NCBI RefSeq assembly: GCF_038051925.1
Contig: NZ_CP150634.1
Coordinates: 2,232,001 to 2,296,000 of the forward strand
Length of the DNA: 64,000 nucleotides
Reading direction: 5' to 3'
From: Methylotuvimicrobium sp. KM2
Lineage (GTDB): Bacteria > Pseudomonadota > Gammaproteobacteria > Methylococcales > Methylomonadaceae
In this document: piece by piece, positions 1-6,970 of the stretch
How the letters are laid out: every line of letters starts with the position of its first letter
How positions within the stretch are numbered: position 1 is the first letter of the stretch
Notes under the pieces: model-generated
What the model was told of the DNA's origin: nothing
Database searches by the model: none
The model's input: only the letters and a program-made list of their open reading frames with translations
Made by a program: the position numbers and the translations under genes

Positions 1-175
1 GGACGCCGTGAATACGTCCGTATAGGCTCTATGCCAGCTCCATGCCGGCAAAGCCTTTATGAGCGCCATGGATGGCGTGAATGTCGATTTTGCAGGAGCG
101 AAAATCGACCGGACACCCAGGCGCCTTCTCTGGCACTGCCGAAATTTGAAGTGCAAAAGGTATATAATGATTGGA
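1..175. repeat. Repeat module D, partial copy
   Basis: This gene-free start of the window carries a module with a small hairpin around 'gccagctccatgccggc' and the tail 'ccgaaatttgaagtgcaaaagg'-like sequence. The same module recurs at about 18080-18190 and, inverted, at 26930-27060; a short piece (gacgccgtgaatacgtccg) recurs at about 35910. The left end lies outside the window. No gene is supported here; small ORFs on both strands follow the palindromes. Confidence 0.6.
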
Positions 176-213
176 AATGGTTTTGCATTGAGCAAAAATC
201 CACCGAATATTCG

Positions 214-428
214 CAGCAATTCCCAGTTTGAGCAGTTTCGCCGAGTTTAGGGTGTGGGGTATGCCTGTCGAGGAACGCCGTAAACCCATCCATGGGGGCT
301 TGGCGGCAGCTCGAACGCCAAGGATGGCGTGAATGCAGATTTTGCATGGAGCAAAAATCTGCCCTGCTGCCGACATCCTCGCCAAGCATACCCCACACCC
401 TTTTTGATCTCCAAATTGGGAATTGCTG
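214..428. repeat. Palindromic MITE (family C) copy 1, 9-bp TSD
   Basis: A 215-bp non-coding element bounded by inverted repeats CAGCAATTCCCAGTTTG (214) and CAAATTGGGAATTGCTG (ending 428), with an inner inverted pair GGGTGTGGGGTATGC / GCATACCCCACACCC. It is flanked by a perfect 9-bp direct repeat GAATATTCG at 205-213 and 429-437, which is a target-site duplication. A second full copy is at 1295-1507 and fragments occur near 4257 and 5586. It has no transposase, so it would need one supplied in trans. Confidence 0.85.
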
Positions 429-479
429 GAATATTCGGGTTTTTCTCTACAGTCGGTGCCGACATGTATGTGTTAAAAG

Positions 480-485
480 TATAAT
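480..485 (+). promoter_or_regulatory. Possible -10 box for the hydrolase gene
   Basis: TATAAT lies 33 bases upstream of the hydrolase start. The only -35-like string is CCGACA at 459-464, with a short 15-bp spacer, so the assignment is tentative. The ribosome binding site AGGAGAG lies just before the start codon. Confidence 0.3.
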
Positions 486-517
486 CTATAAAAATTCCAA
501 TAAACGAGGAGAGAATT

Positions 518-1240
518 ATGGCAATTGTGTCGAATACTGTCGACTACCTGGATGGTGATGCGGTTTTAGAAGGTTTTTTTGCCTATGACGATGCATTAGA
601 TGGGCGGAGGCCTGCCGTTTTGATTAGTCATGCTTGGGGTGGGAGAGACGAATTTGTTGCCGATAAGGCAAAAAAGCTTGCAGAGTTGGGATATGTCGGT
701 TTCGCATTGGATATTTACGGTAAAGGCAAACGAGGGAACAGTATCGAGGAAAACTCTCAATTGATGCAGCCATTTATGGATGATCGCGCGATGCTGCAAA
801 GGCGCATTGCTGCAGCATTATCGGCGGTTAAATTATTGCCTTGGGTCGACGATCAAATGATTGCGGCGATCGGTTTTTGCTTCGGTGGTCTGTGTGTGCT
901 CGATTTGGCTAGAACCGGTGCCGATCTAAAAGGCGTGGCCAGTTTTCACGGCTTGCTGATTCCGCCGGGTAATCTGGTTGCTACTGATATTAAAGCTAAA
1001 GTATTGGTGATGCACGGTAATGACGATCCGATGGCGCCGGTCGATCATGTCGTGGCGCTGGAAAAAGAGTTGACCGATGCAGGTGCTGATTGGCAAATAC
1101 ATGTTTACGGTAATACCGTGCATGCGTTTACAAATCCGCTGGCTAACGATCCTGGTTTCGGAACCGTCTATAACTCTCTTGCCGACAATCGTTCTTGGAA
1201 AAGTTTGCTTGCGTTTTTGCAAGAAGCTTTCGCGCGATAA
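518..1240 (+). CDS. Dienelactone hydrolase family protein
   Basis: Predicted cytoplasmic alpha/beta-hydrolase of the dienelactone hydrolase family, 240 residues, a normal length for the family. The nucleophile elbow is the GFCFGG motif with Cys121 as catalytic residue; Asp170 (in HGNDDPM) and His202 (in VHAFT) complete the expected Cys-Asp-His triad. The start at 518 has a strong ribosome binding site (aggagag). The substrate is unknown: members range from true dienelactone hydrolases to carboxymethylenebutenolidase-like enzymes of unclear function, and no aromatic-degradation genes lie nearby. The gene stands alone between two direct copies of a 215-bp MITE. The family assignment is secure; the reaction is not. 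Confidence 0.88.
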   Translation: MAIVSNTVDYLDGDAVLEGFFAYDDALDGRRPAVLISHAWGGRDEFVADKAKKLAELGYVGFALDIYGKGKRGNSIEENSQLMQPFMDDRAMLQRRIAAALSAVKLLPWVDDQMIAAIGFCFGGLCVLDLARTGADLKGVASFHGLLIPPGNLVATDIKAKVLVMHGNDDPMAPVDHVVALEKELTDAGADWQIHVYGNTVHAFTNPLANDPGFGTVYNSLADNRSWKSLLAFLQEAFAR

Positions 1241-1294
1241 GTTATATCTCCCATAGCGCCAATCTGTATTTTGAATTCAACAAATAAGAGAATG

Positions 1295-1507
1295 TAGTAA
1301 TTCCCAGTTTGAGCCGTTTCGCCGATTTTAGGGTGTGGGGTATGCCTGTCGAGGAACGCTGTAAACCCATCCATGGGGGCTTGACGGCGGCTCGAGCTCC
1401 AGGGATGGCGTGAATGCAGATTTGCATGGAGTAAAATCTGCCCTGCTGCCGATATTCTCGCTAAGCACACCCCGCACCCTTTTTGATCCCCAAATTGGGA
1501 ATTGCTG
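1295..1507. repeat. Palindromic MITE (family C) copy 2, 9-bp TSD
   Basis: A 213-bp second copy of the element at 214-428, in the same orientation, with terminal repeats TAGTAATTCCCAGTTTG and CAAATTGGGAATTGCTG. It is bounded by the direct repeat AAGAGAATG at 1286-1294 and 1508-1516, a 9-bp target-site duplication different from that of copy 1. The two copies are therefore independent insertions. Confidence 0.85.
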
Positions 1508-1644
1508 AAGAGAATGAGCAATCGCTTGCCCGTTATTGGTAAAACATTTATAATCGCCGGTTTTGGCGCATTCCGTGCCATATCCTTGCTTTACCATCTT
1601 TCTTAAGACTAGAGATGGAAGGCTTTTTCCCGAAAGGAGTAATC

Positions 1645-2082
1645 ATGCGACATTATGAAATTGTCTTTTTAGTCCATCCCGACCAAAGTGCTCAGGTTGC
1701 GGCGATGCTTGATCGTTACAAAGCGACTATTGAAGCTGCGTCCGGCAAAATTCATCGTCTTGAAGATTGGGGGCGTAGGCATTTAGCTTATCCCATCAAC
1801 AAAATCCATAAAGCTCATTACGTTCTGATGAACATCGAATGCGATCAGCCGACTCTCGAAGAACTGGAAAGCGGTTTTCGTTTTAACGATGCGATTTTGC
1901 GTAGCATGACGCTGCTGAGAAAGGAAGCCGTCACCGAGCCTTCTAAAATCGCGACCTCGACAGCGGATGAAAATAAAGCTGCCGAATTAAAGGCTAAAGC
2001 CGACGCTGACGACTCCGATGCCGAAGAAATCAACGACTCGGCAAGAGATGATGAGACCGACGAAACAGTATCCGAAGAATAA
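1645..2082 (+). CDS. rpsF: 30S ribosomal protein bS6
   Basis: Ribosomal protein S6 of the small subunit, which pairs with S18 on the platform of the 30S particle. The N-terminus [15 protein letters not shown] and the segment [20 protein letters not shown] are diagnostic. The start at 1645 is chosen over an in-frame ATG at 1615 because AAAGGAG lies at 1633-1639 with good spacing and the protein then begins at the conserved residues. After about residue 95 there is a long acidic tail rich in Ala, Asp and Glu, as in many gammaproteobacterial S6 proteins that receive glutamate additions by RimK. It is the first gene of the rpsF-rpsR-DUF2232-rplI operon. Confidence 0.97.
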   Translation: MRHYEIVFLVHPDQSAQVAAMLDRYKATIEAASGKIHRLEDWGRRHLAYPINKIHKAHYVLMNIECDQPTLEELESGFRFNDAILRSMTLLRKEAVTEPSKIATSTADENKAAELKAKADADDSDAEEINDSARDDETDETVSEE

Positions 2083-2106
2083 CCGTTATTGAATCGAGAG
2101 AATATT

Positions 2107-2334
2107 ATGGCACGTAACATGAGACGTAAAAAACTAAGCCGCTTTAGTACGGATGGATCAAACGAAATCGATTACAAAGATATCGATACCTTGAGCGAAT
2201 ATATTACCGAAACCGGAAAAATCGTTCCTAGTCGCATCACCGGAACTAGCGCCAAGCATCAAAGACAGTTGTCGGCGGCAATTAAACGCGCGCGTTTTAT
2301 CGCATTATTGCCGTATTGCGACGCACATAAATAA
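2107..2334 (+). CDS. rpsR: 30S ribosomal protein bS18
   Basis: Ribosomal protein S18, 75 residues, the binding partner of S6 in the 30S platform. The basic N-terminus ([13 protein letters not shown]), the [26 protein letters not shown] core and the [21 protein letters not shown] helix are typical. The start at 2107 is preferred to the upstream in-frame 2089 because it gives the family N-terminus and follows GAGAGAA. It lies 24 bases after rpsF and is clearly co-transcribed with it. Confidence 0.97.
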   Translation: MARNMRRKKLSRFSTDGSNEIDYKDIDTLSEYITETGKIVPSRITGTSAKHQRQLSAAIKRARFIALLPYCDAHK

Positions 2335-2350
2335 AGTTTAAACCGGGCGT

Positions 2351-3250
2351 ATGAAATTTTTAGCGGAATACATCATGCGGGGGAGGATGCAGGCCATCAT
2401 GGTTGCATCGACCTTGGCTTTAATATCGCTGATCATTCCCCCGGTAAGTATTGTAAGTTCGGCTACCGTTGCTTTGGTGACATTGCGCCGAGGCGCGCAT
2501 GAAGGGCTATGGGTGCTATTATTTGCCAGTGCCGCAGCTGCTGCATTGGGCCTTTTGGTCTTGGGCGGATATCAATTTGCATTGCTATACGGTTTGGTGA
2601 TGTGGTCACCGATATGGATTATTTCAATCGTTCTGAGAGAAGGCAGACATTTGTCTCTTGCGGTTGAAATAGCGATATTACTCGGTGCGCTTGGAGTGCT
2701 AGGGTTTTATCTTTATCAAGCTTCTCCGTCCGAATTTTGGCGACCGATGCTGGAACAGATGATAAAGCCAATGCTTGAGTCATCGCCGGATGTACCTGTT
2801 GACAATATCGAGCAATCGGTTCAGTCCATGGCTCATTATATGACGGGGGTCGTAGCTGCAGGCACTATATTTAGTCTTCTATTCGGGCTTTTTTTAGGCA
2901 GATGGTGGCAATCGATGCTCTATAATCCCGGCGGCTTTAGGGCTGAGTATTTGTCCTTGAGTACTCATCCGCGTTTAGCTATAGGCAGCATCATAGTAAT
3001 AGCAGTTGCGTGGTTCGGTAGCGGCATATTTTCGGAAGTCGCGTGGAATATCACAATTCTATTGTTTGTGCTCTATACCTTCATCGGGGCTGCGGTATTA
3101 CATTTGATGCTATCAAGGATGAGCTCCGGGCGTTTTTTGGTGCCGATGTTTTACGTCACGTTATTGATAATACCTCATGTCATGTTTCCGGTTGCCGGTA
3201 TAGGCCTGGCTGATGCGTGGTTGAACTTACGAAATAAATTTTCCAAATAA
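2351..3250 (+). CDS. DUF2232 family inner membrane protein
   Basis: A 299-residue polytopic membrane protein of the DUF2232 family, with about eight hydrophobic segments (for example residues 18-40, 50-75, 100-123, 160-185, 217-235, 240-262 and 268-290). A gene of this kind sits between rpsR and rplI in many gammaproteobacteria (PA4933 in Pseudomonas aeruginosa), and position as well as topology supports the call. Its function is unknown. The start at 2351 lies 16 bases after rpsR; the ribosome binding site is weak, which suggests translation coupled to rpsR. It is co-directional with rplI, 57 bases downstream. Confidence 0.85.
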   Translation: MKFLAEYIMRGRMQAIMVASTLALISLIIPPVSIVSSATVALVTLRRGAHEGLWVLLFASAAAAALGLLVLGGYQFALLYGLVMWSPIWIISIVLREGRHLSLAVEIAILLGALGVLGFYLYQASPSEFWRPMLEQMIKPMLESSPDVPVDNIEQSVQSMAHYMTGVVAAGTIFSLLFGLFLGRWWQSMLYNPGGFRAEYLSLSTHPRLAIGSIIVIAVAWFGSGIFSEVAWNITILLFVLYTFIGAAVLHLMLSRMSSGRFLVPMFYVTLLIIPHVMFPVAGIGLADAWLNLRNKFSK

Positions 3251-3307
3251 TCCGGCGCCTGACGGCGCAAAATAATTCGGCGATAGCCGAAACAGAGGTA
3301 TATAACG

Positions 3308-3754
3308 ATGGAAGTGATTCTTCTTGAAAAAATTGCAAACCTAGGCAATCTAGGCGACAAAGTTAGCGTAAGGCCCGGTTACGGCAGAAACTTTTTATTG
3401 CCGAAAGGTAAAGCGGTTGTTGCAACAGCTTCAAAAATAGCCGAATTCGAAGCTCGCCGCGCCGAACTAGAACAAGCGGCCGCCGAGAAATTATTAGCAG
3501 CTCAAGCGAGAGCGCAAGTATTGAATAATCTGTCGATAACCGTTACGCATAAAGCTGGCGACGAAGGAAAATTGTTCGGTTCCGTCGGCACTCAAAACAT
3601 TGCCGATGCACTAACTGAAGCCGGTGCTAAGGTTGAAAAGCACGAAGTTCGATTGCCTGAAGGGGCGATTCGTCAAGTCGGCGATTATGAAATCGATATC
3701 GACCTGCATTCGGATGTTGTTGCAACCGTTAAGTTGACAGTCGCAGCCGAATAA
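3308..3754 (+). CDS. rplI: 50S ribosomal protein bL9
   Basis: Ribosomal protein L9, 148 residues and full length. The N-terminal domain [37 protein letters not shown] is the family signature, followed by the long connecting helix (about residues 40-75) and the C-terminal rRNA-binding domain ([16 protein letters not shown] onward). A GAGG ribosome binding site precedes the start. The hairpin TTCGGCGATAGCCGAA at about 3276-3291 lies in the gap before the gene. The gene ends the ribosomal operon and is followed by a strong intrinsic terminator. Confidence 0.97.
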   Translation: MEVILLEKIANLGNLGDKVSVRPGYGRNFLLPKGKAVVATASKIAEFEARRAELEQAAAEKLLAAQARAQVLNNLSITVTHKAGDEGKLFGSVGTQNIADALTEAGAKVEKHEVRLPEGAIRQVGDYEIDIDLHSDVVATVKLTVAAE

Positions 3755-3767
3755 ATCTCAAGTTCGG

Positions 3768-3806
3768 TCAACTAAGGCAGAAACCTTTCTGCCTTGGTTG
3801 ATTTTT
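3768..3806 (+). terminator. Rho-independent terminator of the rpsF-rplI operon
   Basis: A 16-bp stem TCAACTAAGGCAGAAA / TTTCTGCCTTGGTTGA with a 2-base loop and one G-U wobble is followed directly by TTTTT. It begins 14 bases after the rplI stop codon, so it ends the ribosomal transcript. Confidence 0.9.
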
Positions 3807-3836
3807 AATCATTAGTCTTATCCTCCGCTAACCGGT

Positions 3837-4199
3837 CTAATGCTCCGGTGTCTTAATATCACCATCGTTTTTCGCAACTTGGTAGAAGTTAATGAATGAG
3901 GCAATTGCTTTTTTTAAGTCCTCCGATGCCGCTTGATCATCAACGATGCCTGTTACAATCGCATAAGCAACGTTAAGATGAATATCTCCGTAGTTATATT
4001 TTTTATATAGAGATTTTGATGCGCCTGTTTCATGACGATGCACTCGATGATTCAATTCGCTACTGCTAATCGAACCATTGCGCCATTCAGTAAAACTTTT
4101 CTCCAGTTTTTTGAGTTCAAAAGCAAGTTCGTTTTCATAGGCTTGTGCGGCTAATTCTCGTAACTCGCGTTTAATCTTTTTAGAATAATTGTTGATCAT
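3837..4199 (-). CDS. Hypothetical protein, charged and helical
   Basis: A 120-residue soluble protein starting MINNYSKKIKRELRELAAQ. The first half is rich in Glu, Lys and Leu and is probably helical (ELAFELKKLEKSFTEWRNGSI); it is followed by a His/Arg-rich stretch (HRVHRHETGASKSLYKKY). The start at 4199 is preferred over an upstream in-frame ATG at 4253 because GGGAG precedes it, although the spacing is long, and because 4253 lies beside a repeat module. I do not recognise a functional domain. It faces the ribosomal operon tail to tail, sharing the terminator region, and has no partner gene nearby. Confidence 0.6.
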   Translation of the reverse strand: MINNYSKKIKRELRELAAQAYENELAFELKKLEKSFTEWRNGSISSSELNHRVHRHETGASKSLYKKYNYGDIHLNVAYAIVTGIVDDQAASEDLKKAIASFINFYQVAKNDGDIKTPEH

Positions 4200-4254
4200 A
4201 GCTTTTAACCTACTCCCTTTATACTCAAGAATTAGGTATCTTTGTGAAGACATA

Positions 4255-4460
4255 GGGTGTGGCTGCCGACATCGTTGGCGTTCAAGCGCAGCCGTTAAGC
4301 CCCCATGGACTGGTTTACCCAGTACCTAAATAAGCCATGAATTTTGTATCATTGCCAAATACCTATGGAATATAGATGCTGGATTTAGGTGCTGGGTTTA
4401 TGGTGTCCTTTAGCGGAGACCAGGCGCCGAATTTTTATCTACGACGGGTAAAATTGCGCG
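4255..4460. repeat. Chimeric repeat, modules C and D
   Basis: The stretch begins with a fragment of the family C MITE (gggtgtggctgccgacat) and continues with family D sequence containing the 'taggtgctgggttta' palindromic unit and a terminal segment 'gaatttttatctacgacgggta'. The order differs from other copies, which suggests nested insertion or recombination between repeats. From 4460 to 4596 I see only AT-rich upstream sequence of the next gene. Confidence 0.55.
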
Positions 4461-4596
4461 ATTGAATCCCTCCAATTTCTGTTTGTCTTGAGCATAATCG
4501 AAAGTCTTCTACACGATTGGCGGATTTTATATTGCATAATATTTTTTAAGTTTGCGCTATAATTGACGGAAATATAATGATTTTATCGTAATCAAT

Positions 4597-5103
4597 ATGA
4601 GTTTTCCTATGCGCTTCTTAACTAGTGATTTAAAAATTATTGTTTTAGTTTTTGCGCTCGCGCTGTTAACTGCTTGTTCGGGAGGTCAGAAAAAAACTTC
4701 CTCAATAACTACTATGCCCAATTCCGAAGCGGCATTAAAGCAAACACTCTATGGCCATTACCGCGAATGGGCGTCGATTCCTTATCAATATGGCGGGCTT
4801 TCGAAATCCGGTATCGATTGCTCTGGTTTCGTTTACCTGACTTTCGCGAAAAAGTTAGGTGTTCATTTGCCTAGAACATCCGACCGCCAAGCTCAGACTG
4901 GGAAACCTATACCGCAGCAGCAATTAAGAACCGGAGATTTGGTATTTTTTAATACAGGTCCTCAACAGCATCATGTCGGCATCTATATCGAGCAAAGAAG
5001 ATTCTTGCATGTCTCGACTATCAAAGGAGTTGCGATTTCCAGTTTGGATAATCAATACTGGTCCGATAGATATTGGAAATCGGTGCGTGTGCTCAGTTCT
5101 TAA
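4597..5103 (+). CDS. NlpC/P60 family lipoprotein (cell-wall peptidase)
   Basis: A 168-residue predicted outer- or inner-membrane lipoprotein with a C-terminal NlpC/P60 domain, expected to cut peptide stems of peptidoglycan (Spr/MepS, YafL type). The N-terminus has a signal peptide and lipobox LLTAC with Cys27 as lipid-attachment site. Catalytic residues visible are Cys75 in GIDCSGF and His126 in HHVGIYIEQ. An alternative start at Met5 (4609) would not change the processed protein. No ribosome binding site is obvious at either start. The gene converges with a decayed chrA and overlaps its end by 11 bases. Family confidence is high; which bond it cuts is inferred. Confidence 0.9.
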   Translation: MSFPMRFLTSDLKIIVLVFALALLTACSGGQKKTSSITTMPNSEAALKQTLYGHYREWASIPYQYGGLSKSGIDCSGFVYLTFAKKLGVHLPRTSDRQAQTGKPIPQQQLRTGDLVFFNTGPQQHHVGIYIEQRRFLHVSTIKGVAISSLDNQYWSDRYWKSVRVLSS

Positions 5104-5405
5104 TGGATAACGAATAAAGTAATCCCAAAACCGCGTTTAAGCCGATCACTGTAACAATTCCACGTTTAAATTTAAACAACAGTAAGAAAGCGGCTATGCC
5201 GGTTAATGCGGCAAATGTATCGAAAGGCCCAGTAAAATTTTGTGGCCAGAGAACGTGCCAAGCAATAAAATACTTCAAGATTTAAAATTACTCCGACCAC
5301 TGCGGTAGTAATGCCTTTGAGCGGTACAGTTAATTTTAGATCGTCGCGAGCGGCTTCGACTAAAGGCCCGCCGATCATGATATAAAACGACGGTATACTT
5401 GTTCA
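5093..5405 (-). pseudogene. Remnant of a chromate transporter (ChrA C-terminus)
   Basis: Two overlapping minus-strand frames together resemble the C-terminal end of ChrA-family chromate/anion permeases. The first frame reads IPSFYIMIGGPLVEAARDD and then LKGITTAVVGVILNL; after a one-base shift near 5270-5280 the second frame continues as KYFIAWHVLWPQNFTGPFD and then AALTGIAAFLLLFKFKRG up to a stop at 5093. The ITxAVVGVILNL motif and the final hydrophobic helix are typical of the family. Everything upstream of about 5405, which is most of the transporter, is missing, so the fragment cannot encode a working protein. Confidence 0.7.
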
Positions 5406-5469
5406 ATGTGATTGCCGAAGTGAATTGAGTTTCTTGATTTGTAAAGTGCTTCAGATTACGATGTTGTCA

Positions 5470-5725
5470 TTTATACTCATCGGAGATGAAAATTCGGCCT
5501 CGGGCGCCCGTTAAAGGACGCCGTAAACCCAACGCCTAAACCCAGCACCTAAATTCCATAGGTCTTTAGCAATGATACAAAATTCATGGCTTATTAGGTG
5601 CGGGGAAACCCATCCATGGGGCTTGACGGCAGCGCTCGAACGCCAAGGATGGCGTGAATGCAGATTTTGCATGGAGCAAAAATCTGTCCTGCTGCCGAGA
5701 TCCTCGCTAGCCATACCTCATACAT
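5470..5725. repeat. Chimeric repeat, module D fused to module C
   Basis: From 5470 the sequence matches one end of module D (tatactcatcggagatgaaa) and its 'cagcacctaaattccatagg' unit. From about 5586 it switches into the middle of the family C MITE (aaacccatccatggggctt through gaatgcagattttgcatgg). It then runs to about 5725 with a degraded family C end. No gene is supported between 5405 and 5940. Confidence 0.6.
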
Positions 5726-5940
5726 TCATAAAGTTAGCCATTTTTAGAGTATAAAGGGAATAGAACTATGTGCTTTGTTGACGGGGCGGTCATTCGCGCT
5801 TGATCAGGCCTCGCACCCTGAATAAGGCAAAATTTCCTGAACTGAGAATTGCTTGCCCCGTGCGGGATTTTGATCTGCGATGAGTATAACTACTACAATC
5901 GGCCAATTTCGACTATTTTTGATTAACGAATATAAAAGAT

Positions 5941-6279
5941 ATGAATTTAACGCAGCAACAATTAGACGGTTTCAATGTCCTTCACATTAATGAAGAGCGG
6001 ATCGATGCTCACAATTCGAGTGATTTAAAAGCATTTATTATCGATATGATAGAAGAAGGCGAACCTAATATCGTCGTGCAATTACAACAGGTCAAGTTTA
6101 TCGATAGTTCGGGGCTGGGTGCGTTGCTGGCGGGATTTAAACATGCGACTGCAAAATCGGGTAAATTAGCTTTGTCGAACCTCCAGCCGCAAGTGTTGTC
6201 TATGTTTGAATTGACCCGACTGAATCGGGTATTCGAAATTTATAATGATTTGGACGAAGCGACCACCAGTGAATCTTAG
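5941..6279 (+). CDS. STAS-domain anti-sigma factor antagonist
   Basis: A 112-residue single-domain STAS protein of the SpoIIAA/RsbV type. It is expected to bind and sequester a cognate anti-sigma kinase in its unphosphorylated form. The motif FIDSSGLGALL places the phosphorylatable serine at Ser56. The next gene, 8 bases downstream, encodes a HATPase of the anti-sigma kinase type, the natural partner. No sigma factor or PP2C phosphatase gene lies in the window, so the output is unknown. Stand-alone pairs of this kind often act in stress or surface-attachment switching. The ribosome binding site is weak. Confidence 0.88.
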   Translation: MNLTQQQLDGFNVLHINEERIDAHNSSDLKAFIIDMIEEGEPNIVVQLQQVKFIDSSGLGALLAGFKHATAKSGKLALSNLQPQVLSMFELTRLNRVFEIYNDLDEATTSES

Positions 6280-6287
6280 AGGCTTTT

Positions 6288-6713
6288 ATGCAAAGTGCGG
6301 ATATTCAGGTTGATGTAATTATTCCGACACAAACCAAATACCTGGATTTGATCGGCAGCATCGGGGAGCGGATCGGTAGAGAGCTGGATCATTATTCCGG
6401 TGATCGAGATGCGTTGGCTTATCAATTGAACCTTGTGTTAACCGAAGCGACAACAAACGCAATTAAGCATTCTAATTATAAAGGGCCGAAAGACTGTGTC
6501 AGAATTACGATTCACATACAGGAAGACGAACTCGATATTAAAGTTTTCGACCATGGACAAGGCTTTGATATCGAGTCAGTGCCGATTCCGGATTTCGATA
6601 ATCCGAAGGAAAACGGAATGGGTATTTATTTTATTAAGACACTGATGGACTCGGTCACTTATACGCGAATGGAAGAAGTCAACGTTTTAGAAATTAAAAA
6701 AAGCTTACGATAA
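6288..6713 (+). CDS. Anti-sigma regulatory factor, RsbW-like serine kinase
   Basis: A 141-residue HATPase_c_2 protein. The N box is LTEATTNAIKH (Glu53, Asn57), the G1 box is DHGQGF (Asp88, Gly90, Gly92) and the G2 box is NGMGIYF (109-115), all needed for ATP binding. Such proteins phosphorylate the STAS partner on serine and bind a sigma factor or another regulator. The gene follows the STAS gene by 8 bases and is co-transcribed with it. It is a soluble cytoplasmic protein with no sensor domain, so the input must come from an unlinked phosphatase. Confidence 0.88.
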   Translation: MQSADIQVDVIIPTQTKYLDLIGSIGERIGRELDHYSGDRDALAYQLNLVLTEATTNAIKHSNYKGPKDCVRITIHIQEDELDIKVFDHGQGFDIESVPIPDFDNPKENGMGIYFIKTLMDSVTYTRMEEVNVLEIKKSLR

Positions 6714-6970
6714 TTAATGTCCCAAATTGTTGATCAAATTTTTGTTTGATGAGCAATCACCTTGTTAAGCAGCCAATCTTTATCATTAAATCCTCATGCA
6801 CTACATTTTTCGCGTGGTAGAGTAATAACTGAGCATGAAATAATAGTTTCAAGTGATTCCCCGACCCTCCTCTTTGAAAGGAATGGCTTTCTCACTCTTG
6901 ATGCATTTTTATTACATGCACGACTCTTAGCCGTGACGTTTATTAACAGAAACCAGTCAAGGAGTAGTTC

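Noticed and set aside
1168..1597. Minus-strand ORFs of 89-137 codons across 1168-1597
   Set aside because: They run through the MITE at 1295-1507, and similar ORFs appear in the MITE at 214-428, so the coding appearance comes from the repeat.
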